Shown here: one piece after another, positions 27,289-41,200 of the stretch
Layout of the letters: the number at the start of each line of letters is the position of its first letter
Position numbering within the stretch: position 1 is the stretch's first letter
The notes under the pieces: model-generated
What the model saw: only the letters and a program-made list of their open reading frames with translations
What the model was told of the DNA's origin: nothing
The model's database searches: none
Made by a program: the position numbers and the translations under genes
Source: Anisakis pegreffii
Taxonomy: Eukaryota > Nematoda > Chromadorea > Rhabditida > Anisakidae
Reading direction: 5' to 3'
NCBI GenBank assembly: GCA_035041965.1
Contig: JAPYMA010000578.1
Location: 30,500 to 94,499 of the forward strand
Length of the DNA stretch: 64,000 bases

Positions 27289-30200
27289 GTTTCATTCTGA
27301 TTCTTTCTCATATGCTTATGAGCGAATAACTCATTAATTCAAATCAGTTCAGTGTCCTTGAACATTATCCATTTTCTCCGCGTACTACTAGCCTTTGCCT
27401 GAACAAAAAATCAAGTCTTAATAATTGGTATGAAAACTGATGAGAATAATGATCGAGTCCATATCACCAATGTTGTTTATTAATAAATATTGATTTTGGT
27501 CATGGGTTGGTAAAAAATAAGACCTAATGTCTTTTCTCAAAATTGCGTAGTTTTGAATTGTTCGAAAGAACGGATCTCAGTAACTGCCTGATAAATTCTC
27601 AATAAATTTCTCTGAATTCGTTCTTATTGAATTCGAATATTTGCGCCGCATTCATAGACGTAAATTGCTCTATTGAAAAGCATTATTCGTTATTCATTTG
27701 CTCTATTCATGAATTCTCAGTGAGAAATATTATTTTCAGACGATAATTTTCTCGCTGTAACAACGCGTAAATCTTTCTTTTTGCGCATTGCATACTTCAT
27801 TGTTTAGTTGATCCGTGTAATTATACAAGAACGATTATACACGCGAAATGCGAGAGTGATGTACCGCATATTTCTATTATTATTTCACGTGCATTCTTTG
27901 AAGTATTTATTTCGTATTTTGAAGTATTCGGTTTTTTTGTGATTTTATCACTAAGCTTTTATGTCAACGGATTGCGAAGATTCCATAGACGAAATTACGT
28001 CACATCATTACCTTTCGAAGTTTCAAATGCTTTGTTGGCTCAAAAGCATCTTGATTATTGTATTGCAAATAAACTGCAACATTGCGGTTCGACTGAATGA
28101 GAGTGGAACATAAATGCGTGATTGCACTCAAATGCACTGTGAGTTGATGATATAAGTACGATTTGATGAAGTGTATTTGTCCAATGATCAAAATATCCAT
28201 AACATTCATTGCAATGAAATCAAACTTATCCACACTTTAATATATATCGGCACTCTTCTAGTTTAACTGTTCCCTGTCGCATTTTGAGTAAAACAATCTC
28301 ATGACACCATTCAATATCCGTATCTCCATGTATGCCTGTACATATATAACTCTGGCTACCTAAACATTTCTCACCTATCGCTCAGTTGACTCAAAATACC
28401 AGTTAGACTTTTACAACCGAATGTTCGTGAGAAAAATGTGCTACCTTTGATATGCATACGATACGATTCAAACGACAGGATGAGGACATTATTATATATT
28501 CAGGTGACTTTCTCAGAAGTATTTCACTAAAATGCGTTTCATTTGTTCATAGTCACAACAATTCTTTTAGCCATTGAAAGAACATCGTGTGATTGAAACA
28601 ATCGCATGACACCATTCAATTTTTTTTGCTTCAATCATTCATTCGGTTTTCATATGCTTAAACTCATGCAATGAAACTGAAAAAAATTGTTGCATTTTTG
28701 AAATTGCATTGATTGCAAACGCTTCAGATAGTGTGTTGCGGGGATCGGAGAATTTTGGGTACTCCATTTCTCATTGCTCGTCCCCGACTTTTTTCGAGCC
28801 ATTCTCGGGGTCTCCGACTGCGAAATTTCGTCCCCAACTTTTTTCATTTTTGTAACACACTAGCCTTAGACACGTAAATTTCTGTTAACTCGTGATCGAT
28901 CATGTTACAAATGCATTTATGTATGCATAAATGGTGAAATATCTACAAACACCACCATAAAAAGTATGCATACTAGAGAAGTCGCCTTACTGACACTCCA
29001 CAGTAAGTAAATAAGTAACATGGACACATTAAACTTATTTAATAGTCAAATTATGAAAGAATCAGCTTCACCGGCTGTAGAACAAATCCTACAAATGTGA
29101 GTATCCAGAAATTTGAAAATGCTCGATTTCTCCTACGTAATAAATGCAAAAAAATTAATCTTACTCAAATTTATGATGATAAATTACTTTGCAAAGATGT
29201 ATGGTTTTTTCTTCAATTGTTTAAAAGTTGATGAGCACTGAAAGTTGAGAATGAACTTTCAAAAACGCTTCGATTGCTCATTTTGAGAACAGTGAAAAAA
29301 AGATTGAACCCTTCCAAGGTGAAACGGACACATCCAGTTGATGAACGCCAGCGACCGCTTTTGTTCGCCAGTGGAGGGGGTGAGAATAAAATAATAAATT
29401 TAGCTAATTACGTATATCTTATCCCCAAATTTCTACAGTTTAGTCGATTATATTGTGTAACAGTGAAAATTAGGCAAAAATGAAAATGTCATTCGTTTTC
29501 TAAAACAGTTTTGTACGTAGAATTCGAGAATGTGTTTCGTTTCTACTCATTATCTGCCGTTCTAATGCTATTTTTTGAAACGCTTTTTGAGGCACACAAT
29601 ACTTTTTTTCATTCATTTGTTTACCAATAATCATTTTGTACATCCTTACGTCCCGCTTCTTTTATTGTGCGCTTCCATCTCTCAAAAACGGCAATCTTCG
29701 AAGAGATGCTTAATGAACGACATCTTTCATTGACCTCTATTATCGTAGACGTTGATAAAACGCAAATTGACGTATGCACGCGTTGAGTTTTATAAAATGT
29801 CAACTTAATGCGTTATTACATCAATAATTACATTCGTAAAAAACCACTGCTGAAAGTTTATTCGTTTACTAATGTTCGAATCATATTTATGAATGAACAG
29901 CAAAAATAAATAAGTGAGATTGAATAGTTTAATTCAAATCTTTATTCAATTTTCTCAGCTGTTCGATTAACTGGAACTGTTGTGAAGAATGTGAATAGTA
30001 TTATTGCCGAGTTGAGTGAAACGTGAATTTTCATGCGTTCATAGCAGGAAAAAAAGTATTGGATTGTTCGTCTAGAAATGCTCAAAAAGATGGCATACGT
30101 ATGCATACGGCTGAAGGAAACATGAAATCCAGATATGAAAATTATCTAGTGACAAAAAACGAACGAATGCAATTGAAAAACCATTTAACTGACTTATTGT

Positions 30201-33200
30201 TTGCTTATTGTAATTTAATATCCTTATTGAAAACGAATACCTATTGTGTTGCTGAGACTAATTTCAATCGGTTCTCCTGTGCCGTATTTTGAATGATTTA
30301 ATTTCATGTCGGACAATTAGTCAGAATGATTCAGTATTAATAAGAATGCTGAGTGATCATCTATTTTATTTATTCATTTATTTAACTAATCAGCAGTTAG
30401 AACTCATTACGAGTTTATGCCTCTTTCTTATCACCAGTATCATATTATTCCCTCGTCAACCTCCTTTCCTCACCGCTAACGATATTAGCGCAGAGAAACA
30501 GTAATCATAAGAGGACGATGTAGGGCTAATCTCCCGTATTCCTAACATAAGGAGAGGGACTTGAAATAAGCTCAAAACTGCGCTGTGACTGGTCCAAAAA
30601 ACATGCGTTCAATGATAGCTCAGAGCAGCTGTTGAAAATAACCGGCAGTAGTAAATCAGTAAATTATCTGAACGAATCAGTAATGATTATCGTAACTGAA
30701 TAGATTGGCTTACTAATCACCGTGACCGGACAATTTGCCTAAAAACGTTTCGCCTAAGGACAGTTTGCCTATTAGGCAAAATATCCATTAAAAACCGCAC
30801 GTTAGGCAAACTGTCCTTAGGCAAAATGTCTTTAGGCGAATTATCAGGGTACCACTAATCACTACCAACAATCAATATTGCATAATCAAGAACAGTCGAG
30901 TAGCATGAATAATCTCAACATTTTGCCAGTTGCCCGGAACGAACAGTTAAGCATCCGCTTATTGTCCATATGACAAGTAATTTCATTATAATTTTACTTA
31001 TCCTTCGAAGTTCAATTCCTCAAGGGTAACGGATCTTTATTACTCAAAAATGAGTTCGTTAATATTTATAATGAATCACTTTCTTCTTGTTAATGGATGA
31101 GTGAAATGCATTTATATTCAAATCAATTTGGGAAGTTATTCGTGGAATATGCAGAATTGTTCGTAGATTTTATTTTATGCGGTGTGTGCACTGATTTTGG
31201 TGGTGATTATATTTTGAATTTATGCGAATCAATTCATTCTTCTTATCGTCAAGTGTCTTTGGCAGATTGATCGATTCTGAATTAAACGGTGGTAGTGAAA
31301 ATGATAACCTTATCTGTTAGAGAATCAAATGGATTGCTTGCTATATATGAGATTGTCGAACTATTTTAATCGTACACTCTTTCAGCAGGATAAATTAAAT
31401 TCGTTGTCAGTGACAATTCATATTTAATTTCTTTGTATGCATTCATGGAGGAAATGTTCTTTTCGTTTGTATGTAGTGAAATCATCGCAAAAGGCACGCT
31501 GTGAAGCGGACTAGTTTGATAATAATCTTCGAAACCTTATGTTAATCTGAACACTGCGTAGTCGACTGCAAAGATCAGAATTCATATCATGAATTTGCAT
31601 TGATAATATGCTGATGAACTATGTGTTCTGAAAAGATGAAAATATTTGTTGGTTGTGTGGGACACTAGAAAAGAGCTTTTATTTGTTGAAGTTCGATAAC
31701 TGTTTCAACTTCTTTGAAAGCGAATTTGTCTCAAAAATTTTCATTCACGCAGATTTTTACTATTCTTAAAAATAACAATGACCATGAAAATGATGACAAT
31801 GTTAATAAACTGTAATGATTTAGAAAAGCGATAGACACGTTCAGTAGTGGCGGTATGCATGGGAAGACTGATCGATGCATGATAATATACACGTATGAAA
31901 TTCATCTGCGCCGTAAGTTTAGAGTTAAGACTTATGTGTTTGTTGGTGTTTATGAATAATTATGACGATATCGTGTACATACTCATATATAATGATTCAA
32001 GCTGTAGGTGCACTGCTAATGGTTTGTGTTTATCTGATGTGAAACCGCAACGCAATACAAAATAGAACAAATTCATTGCGTTGCATAAATCATTCAAAAG
32101 TATGCCTTAAATTGCTAGTTGGTGGGTACTATCGATTTGCAATGAATACTTCTGCAGAATCTATTCAGTTTGTTGTCACTGAAGTGGGCAAGAGTTGTAA
32201 ACTGATGATGATGTGATGATGAGAATGACGATGTGATGATGAGGATGATGATGTGATTATGAGAATGATGATGTGATGATGAGGATGACGATGTGCTGAT
32301 GAGAATGATAATGTGATGATGAGGATGATGATGTGATGATGAGGATGACGATGTGATGATGAGGATGATGATGTGATGATGAGACTGATGATGTGATGAT
32401 GAGGATGACGATGTGATGATGAGGATGATGATGTGATTATGAGAATGATGGTGTGATGATGAGGATGACGATGTGCTGATGAGGATGACGATGTGATGAT
32501 GAGAATGATAATGTGGTGATGAGCATGACGATGTGATGATGAGGATGATGATGTGATTATGAGAATGATGATGTGATGATGAGGATGACGATGTGATGAT
32601 GAGGATGATAATGTGATGATGAGGATGATGATGTGATGATGAGGATGATGATGTGATGATGAGGATGATAATGTGATGATGAGGGTGATGATGTGATGAT
32701 GGGGATGATGATGTGATTATGAGAATGATGATGTGATGATGAGGATGACGATGTGATGATGAGGATGATAATGTGATGATGAGGATGATAATGTGATTAT
32801 GAGAATGATGATGTGATGATGAGGATGACGATGTGATGATGAGGATGATGATGTGATGATGAGACTGATGATGTGATGATGAGGATGACGATGTGATGAT
32901 GAGGATGATAATGTGATGATGAGGATGATAATGTGATTATGAGAATGATGATGTGATGATGAGGATGACGATGTGATGATGAGGATGATGATGTGATGAT
33001 GAGACTGATGATGTGATGATGAGGATGACGATGTGATGATGAGGATGATGATGTGATTATGAGAATGATGATGTGATGATGAGGATGACGATGTGATGAT
33101 GAGGATGATAATGTGATGATGAGGGTGATGATGTGATGATGGGGATGATGATGTGATGATGAGCATGACGATGTGATGATGAGGGTGATGGTGTGATGAT

Positions 33201-36200
33201 GATGTGATAATGAGGATCATGATGTGATGATGAGGATCATGATGCGATGATGAGGATGATGATGTGATGATGAGGGTGATGAGGATTGTATGAATGAATT
33301 AGAATTCGTAAATCATAATTTATGTAAAGTATTCTTGACGCATCGGTTAATTAGTTTGCGCATTGATGTATTCTAAGAGTGGAATTGATGCTTTAAGATT
33401 ATTATAGAAACACGAAGGTTGATATGAATGTAAGGAAGAGATGAAAATGATGAACGAATGGACATGGTAGCAATGCTATCGCATCCACCTATCTAAAATG
33501 AATTGCTGAGAGAAGTAAGTCCATGAGTTTACTCGTGAAAGTATATGCTCAAAGGAATATTTGGTTTTTTTAACTGCAATAGTGTTTATGGCTTCTCTGA
33601 TATCTGCAAAATTGTAGTGTGCTTGTGTACACCTGTCTTTATCCGAGCGGTTATCTACTGAAATTTATTCACACACACTATCAAAACTACATAAATGGTA
33701 AGACAATCCGGGTGGGCATCAAACTCACTACCACACAATCCACCTCTAACGACAGACAATTTTTCACTTTGAAACTGTGTACTCTAAACATTATGTTATC
33801 GCGATCAAGTGAAGCAGCATTCTATCAAAGACACTAATGACATTGTAATTTTATCATTGTAATTTTATGGTCATTTTCACTGAATGCGTCAAAACAATTG
33901 AATGGACTATGCTAGTGAGACAGTGTTCAAGTCACAAATTTTTAAACCCTCTTTCCACAGTGAAATAGATATCTTGTGAGTGTAATGATCTTCATTTCTT
34001 TATCTGTCTGGATGTTTAATATGTAAAAGAGCACAACATTAAACGATTTTTGGAGATTCAGTTGAATGATAAAAAGGCACTTTCCTATATGCATTTCATG
34101 CAGCAGCAGCTGAATCAAATCGCCTAGTTACGTGGACTGTGGTCGTTAACGTGGAAAAAAGGCGGTTTTTAAGCCAGCTAGGCTGTTCGTATGTATTCGT
34201 TGATGAATGCAGCAACTACCACTGGTTCTATAGCTAACTAAACCAACCGAATTAGTGCTGAATAATGGATGTTAGGATTTACTGAAAGGCTTTCCTCAAT
34301 TGGCAGTGCTTCAGTTGGATTTGAAAAGATTGTCATAGTGCATAATCAGTTGAACAAAAGTTCGAATAACATTTAACATGAGCTCATATCGTCATGCTTA
34401 AGCCCTTCCTTTTGTACCTAACATGAAACAGATATTCGTGTTGCCTGCTTTTCTCCAAATGGCCTCATCGTAGAATATTCCAACAATAAAATCATTCATT
34501 TTCAATACGTAATCAACAGCAACAGTTAGTCACTTTATACGCCTAGCAGTCACGTTCACAAATGCAATGCATTGAGGCGCACTGAAAGAACTCTCTTAGA
34601 TTTCTATGACTGTTCTCAGCAACAAACATAAATGCAGAAGAATTCTTCAACTTCCAAACAAGACTTTAATACGTAAGAACGAATACATTCAACAAATTTT
34701 TAGTGACAAAAACACTGTTATAATCAGGCAATTAATCAAGCTTTGACTTCAAGTTATGATTTACACTCATGTTATTTTTTCAGGAGGAATTCAACTGCAT
34801 GTGATGCGTACTTGAAAGATGATGTAGTTTTAACACATCCAGATTCAAGAGTATTCATGACAAATGTGGAATATAGGAATAATGCCGACCTAAAGGTAAT
34901 TCGTGTTGCACACGTTTTTTTTTTAAATTTGCGTTCTTCAATTCTATCACATGATTATTAACGAGGAATTGATTCTCGTAATCATCATGGAATTACGGCC
35001 AGGAATTGCCATCGTTTCAGTGCAATTATGATTTTTCATTATTTTTTCATTAGTACGTATGAAGTCTCGACTAACGCTTTCGTTGTCTGTGCTATTGTTG
35101 TTTTAAAAAAGCATAAAATTCGTTTGCTAGCGTTCTGTTTACGTTTCTTTGAAACCTCATCAGATTTGCACAACTCAGCATATCAAAAACTTGTGTAGAA
35201 AACAATTCATCGATCATTGATACTGTAGATTATCGAATGCGTTCTTGAGCTAATTTGATATATTGCTGTAGATTTTGCATAGCAGTTCACCAATCCTATG
35301 GCTTTACATCACTTCAGACTTCATCTAGTCATCAATTTTTGTTTGAAAAAATAAAAAGCAGATAAAGGATTATACACATATCCTGAAAAGCAAAAGGTTC
35401 CTTCATTCATCATTTCATTGCTTTCAGGCGCAGGAATTTCTGGCGCTCTTAGAGCGCATGCAAAGTCAACGATTGGATGATCAACGTTGTGAAATGCCCG
35501 ATGCGAATGTGAGTTCAAGAAGACAATTCTCGAAACTTGAGATGCAAAATATAGTTGAGGCAAGCACCTTATGGCTCACAACACTTTTGTCTCTAGTTTC
35601 TATGAGGATGTCTAGTAACAATTTAGTATACATATCGTACATAAATTAAGTGATGCAGCATAACACGTGCAATCATCTTCTGTATTCTGTCGTCTTGATT
35701 CGTTCATTCATCCATCCATATATCAACAATATGAATGTGGTTAGGGTGAGAAAAAAATGAGGATAAACATATGTTAGGCGAGTTTTATTAGTCCCATCGA
35801 TGAAGGATTGTTGTTGAAGCTAGGAAAAAATTTATAATTTTACGGTGAACGGTTTGATGATGCACATTGCTCAGCTTCTGAATGATTGATAGCGCGTTCT
35901 CTTTATTGTTGTTGTTTTTTTGAGCAGTCATTTTCTTTTTTAAGTGTGGTCGTATGTATATGTGCTTGGCGATGTGCATTTGTGTCAAAGAAAAGAAAAA
36001 GTGACAAAAAAATTCTCAGTGTGATCAGATCTGCAACGAGAAAAAAACATCTTATAGTTAGTGAATGTTATCTCAGATAGTAAGAGTTCTTAAAAAGAAA
36101 ACCAAGCATTTGGATAAACTGTACTGATGTTTTTTTCGTATATTGATATCGGAATGAGCAATAATTTACGACGACGTCTTTTCTGCTTAAAAATTTGAGT

Positions 36201-38187
36201 CTTTAAAATGCGTTCGTTATTTGATTTCGAAATTAGTACTAATGATGAAGATAACAACGATTTTGAATGGATTTTGTGGTTGTGCGGTAGTGAATGAATG
36301 GTATCATGTTAAAACATGAAACTAACATACACGTTGATGCTAATTAAACAATATGAGTGAATGATTTCTATGCGTTCAATTACTACATGGATCATAGCGT
36401 TATTGGTATGATGTATGATAATGGTTGGATAGAGTGTTGGTGGAAGCGATTCCTACACCTGTCTTCTACGTTATTATCATTGTTAGCATACATTTTTAAC
36501 CGACAGAATAACTCACTCAACAACAACATTCATTCTCCATCGGTTATGAACATATACACTCGTCAATCACTCACTGATTAGTTGCTGACTATGAATAGCA
36601 ATCTACTGAATTGCTGATATGCAAACTTGTTTATTATTGTGCTTGCAGCTTGCATTTCTATGAGCTTCACCAACTCGCAGTATCTGCTAGAACGCAGATT
36701 AACTGCATCTTCTATTTGGTGATACGCAAAGGTCCCTGATCCAATATATTCGAAAATGAATAACGGTAAAAATTTCACTGCAGTATCTTCGGCAAGAATT
36801 CATGCATTTTGACTGAATATCACCTTGTTGTTAGAGAGCAATTCGTAGAAGCTGAAGTTGAGTTGTGCGATTATTAGTATGCTTCTAGTAGTGTGCCATT
36901 GAGATCTAATGCAGTTTGGATGGTGTATTTATTCAGGTGTGCAATAATAAATATAAAATAAAATTTTATGGTGCCTGTTATATAATACATACTGAATAAA
37001 ATGAATCATTTGCATATTAACAAGTTGTTGTGTGCAGATGGAATTATTTTTGGTATTTATCTCATACGGCCACACAACAGTTCGAATATTAATTGAGCAT
37101 AGATGCGTTATTATTACTGATATTTATTGTTACTGAGATCATTGTTATAAAAGAGCTGTATGTAGCTACCAGCTGTATGCTATCGAATCTAAATATTACT
37201 ACTTCTGAATTACGTAAAGACTGAACGTGTTCATCAATATATTACTAACTACTTCGAATTTGGTGACCAGTCATTCTTCATCCATTCATTCAACTGCATA
37301 TCCGTAATAAGTCAATGATGAGAGCAAGATGCTATTTATAAAAATACAACATTGATGAAAATGATATGCTTGGTTCCATAGGGATGCATCCTTTCATTTA
37401 ATTGCAATTAATTGATGTTTCCTAATTATTCAATGTGTCATTCATATACTTATAGTTATTTATATGTGAAATATTTTCGACTCGGTTGGGTTTTGCTGAA
37501 TGAGTGCATGTTAATCACCAGACGGCTGTATATAGCGCAATAAGCTATTATGAATAATCGTTTTTATTGGCTATCACACACTCTGAACGAAGAACATAAT
37601 CGTTATCGTATTCCTTCGCTCGATAGAAACTCGCTTAGTCTGAATCAACAGACAGCACAGCAAGACCAAGAGGTGTTGAATGAAGAGATCGAAGAAGAAG
37701 AACTGAGCAGTAATTTTTGTCCGATTCATTCGAAATTTCTGAACAATTTGAAGAATGGAGAACAGCACACAGCCATTGAAATGATGTTCGCTGCAAATGC
37801 TGCTGAATCGTCAGTGCTGACTGCAGGTAATAATAGAACCGAAAATGGTAATGCTGATGATGATAGTGATAATACGAATAACAAACTAGATGCAAAGAAC
37901 CAACCATGTAGTTGGTGTTGGCTAAGGGGCGGATTCGGATGTAAGAATCGTAACGATCAGAAGCGGATGGTGCACAAGAAGATGGCGGTACAGTATTCGT
38001 CAGATATTCCATGTGAAGCACCTGCAGCTCGCAACAGTGACATCATCCGCATTGGCAGTGCTCATTTCAAGATGGAACGACAGCCGAAAGCGTTACATTT
38101 ATCTCTGTTACAACCATCTTTATCTTCGTCAACATCAACACACAATAATGATAACAATAATAATAATATTAATAATAATAATAATAT

Positions 38188-38219
<32 letters not shown>

Positions 38220-41200
38220 ATAATAATAACAATAATAATAATAGTAATAATAACAATACTAATAATAATAACAATAATAATAATGATAATAATAATACCT
38301 GTAATCATCGAATCGAAAGCACCACCATCAGCACTTCTACAAATAATACAACAGCAAATCTCATCGCAAATAATCTTACTACGAGCAATAGTACAAATGG
38401 TTATGTTGACTCAGTGATGGATAATACCAAATTGAATAATGCCATTTCTCCATTATTATTCTCATCATCGACAGCTGTTTTAACAAGCGATAACACAAAC
38501 GATTCGACAGTGAACGATACATCATCGACTTTCAATCGTTGCTTAACTGAATCTGCTGCATTGATACTATCGTCAATGATCGATATTCCTCAGCAACCCA
38601 ATACGATCAATAACAACTCTTCTAATAACATCGCAACTTCAATCCACACTTCTGAATATTCTGATGTGCATAATCTTGCGTCGAGTTCATCTAAAGCTCC
38701 ACCAAACGACTATTTAATTCGTTCATCTAAAATCTCAAAAAAATCGGTTTCTGATATTTATGTGAAAGAACAACGTTCAATAACTTCTACAGTTGTAAGC
38801 CCGAATACAACTGCAAACAAGAGAAGTACGAACCAAAGGTCTGAACACCTTAAACGACGTATAGTGAGGCGATTGTCTTCTGGAAAGATCACTGCAGCTA
38901 CTAGTAACAGTAGTAGCACTCCAAATACTAATCCTAATTCTAATGCAAACAGAAGCACAAAAACCAGAGTCCTTCATAATGTGTCTATAACTCCACCATC
39001 TATTGCTGCTACTGCAAATGAAGTTTCCACTGAAAAGTCGACTGCTATCAAAACGTCGTCTGTTGTGAAACAAGATTCGAATATTGTGACGAACCAGCGT
39101 AACAGTCCACGAACCTCAACACCAATGACGTCAAAAACATCACTCAGCTTGCAAGAATGCCTTTCGAGCAAAAAATCTGCTGGAACAACTTCGATTGATG
39201 ATGCAACTCGCAAAAAACACTCATCAAAGAAATCTTCGAATGGTATTCTTGCATCAAAGAAGGCAACAAGCGAGCATACTTCTTCATCATTGAATCCAAC
39301 AAAAAATACGGCCCTTACCCTTACCAAAACATCCACATCTATTGCCGATACTACTTTCAATAAATCTCCTACTCAGCTCAATCCTTCTGCCGAAAAAAGC
39401 ACCTCACGAATGTCGAATCTCGGTGCTAACAGCACTAATTCAACGAAAAATTGCACACATCTATTGCCTCCTGTGAAAAGCGCATCAAACTGTGCGCATC
39501 ATCAGTCTTCTCATTATCCGTATTCGAAAGATGCGTCATCAAAAATGTTGGTTACAAATTCTGAATGTTGTTCGTCTTCAGCAACAGATACACGTCAAGC
39601 CAACTTCTCTAATTCATCGCTGAGAAGTGACACTTATTCACAATTGTCGAATGCTTCTGCAGGCCCAAGATGGTTTTGTCGTGGTGCATTCAGACGTGAA
39701 TACAGCGATATACCAATCTCACAAAATCGTCCTAAATTTGAGCAATTGAAGGCGCATTTTTTGACCTCAAACGGCCACAATCGACGTCTTTTTTCAGAGA
39801 CAAATTGGCATTCAGAGGCAGCTGCTTCTTCTTCTAGTAATCGCACAAAACTTTCACAAATGGGTGTTGATTTGATCCATTCGAAAGGCCATGCTCGAAG
39901 GCACAGTAGCATTTTGGGTTTATTCATGCTCAAAAAGAAATCGAGCAATTCAGCGCTGTCCTCTTCAAGCACTCTTTCTACCACCACATCTACTGCTCAC
40001 AGCAGTAATTTTAGTTCCTCTGCGATCACTGTTTCACCTAATCTCGTTCCACACAAATCCTCTTCAACCCTCAAAACTGCAGCTCATTTTTGTTCTGTGA
40101 GTATTTTAAATCATTATTGAGAATTTCACGTTTCTCAGTTGGAAGATCATTTCAGCGCCAATCTGATAGAGTATAACAGTTGGCTAAGACAAATTGCTTT
40201 ACAAATGTTCTTATTTTTGTATTTCACTGCACTTGTCAAACATAGCATGCTGTTTGATTCGTCGTTCAGCTCTGCGGTTATGAATAATTGAATGTTATTT
40301 GATAACTCATTAAAAAGTGCATATTTCATTGTGCACTTTAAGATAGTTGCTGCTTTTGAAAGTGCTGTTGCAGTAAAATTTCTCGATTAAATTTGACCAG
40401 TCCAGTCATTTATTCGTAAGCATTCATCAGTAATACGTTTCTAGTCTATGACTTTTCATTGAGGTATTGTACAATGAGTTTGTTAGCAAACACGGTAAGT
40501 AGGTGTTCTTCTTCATGGATGCAGGGTTTCATGAATGAATAAGTTAACGATATCGTAAAGGAGCTTTGCGCGTCAAAGTATTTTTTTTCTTTCTAAGTAT
40601 ATTAGCAAGCTGTATAGATTGATTGTATTCAATATATTATACGTGGCTATTGGTAGGCGATTTCTCATATGAATCATTTTACAAATTGAAGGTAGATTAT
40701 GTGTTTTTTAGGGGGATTTTTATATATTATCATCATTGCTTCATTAAATTCGTACCAGTCGAACAACGTCTTCAAAATCGTAAATATCGATGGAATTGCT
40801 CGTATTTTTGCCGATTTCATCTTTGAATTTCGGCCTTGGGTTCACTTGTTTTTCAGCGATAAATTACATCATTGTCACACTAGGTGTTATATTCACTTGT
40901 CAGCCGCATCAAACTTTTCGTATTACCATAAAACCAAACTGCCTTTACTCGGCACTAATTTGATTATTAGATTACTTGAAACATTTCAATCACAGCTCGA
41001 TGGAATGAGAATTGTCTGCTGCTTTTGAGTTGAATCTTTCCAAAGTATTTTCAAAATATCAAAATAATTTTTTAGGCTTCATGCGTTTCCTTTAAGACCA
41101 CTGATGAGAATTTTACTCGATGGCCATACCGGCTTCATCTCTCACGTTTTTCTCCAGCTTTGTTTCATATCTTCTTATTTTATAAGCTGAACTTTGATTT

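Noticed and set aside
28294..28620. 22-bp phrase CATGACACCATTCAAT occurring twice 302 bp apart
   Set aside because: Intervening sequence shows no terminal repeats, so it was not called a target duplication or an element.
32717..33220. 167-codon His/Ser/Ile-rich open frame on the minus strand
   Set aside because: It is the translation of the 20-bp minisatellite, which stays open because the units lack stops in that frame.
32190..33285. Possible CRISPR-like array because of regular 20-bp spacing
   Set aside because: Units are contiguous with no unique spacers, and the DNA is eukaryotic.
38013..38417. Ile-rich plus-strand frame and Leu-rich minus-strand frame over the Asn tract
   Set aside because: Shadows of the AAT microsatellite inside the Rap-GAP exon.
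38758..39987. Open frames of 66-128 codons on the minus strand opposite the giant exon
   Set aside because: Antisense shadows of a real, biased coding exon; no domains and no splice signals.
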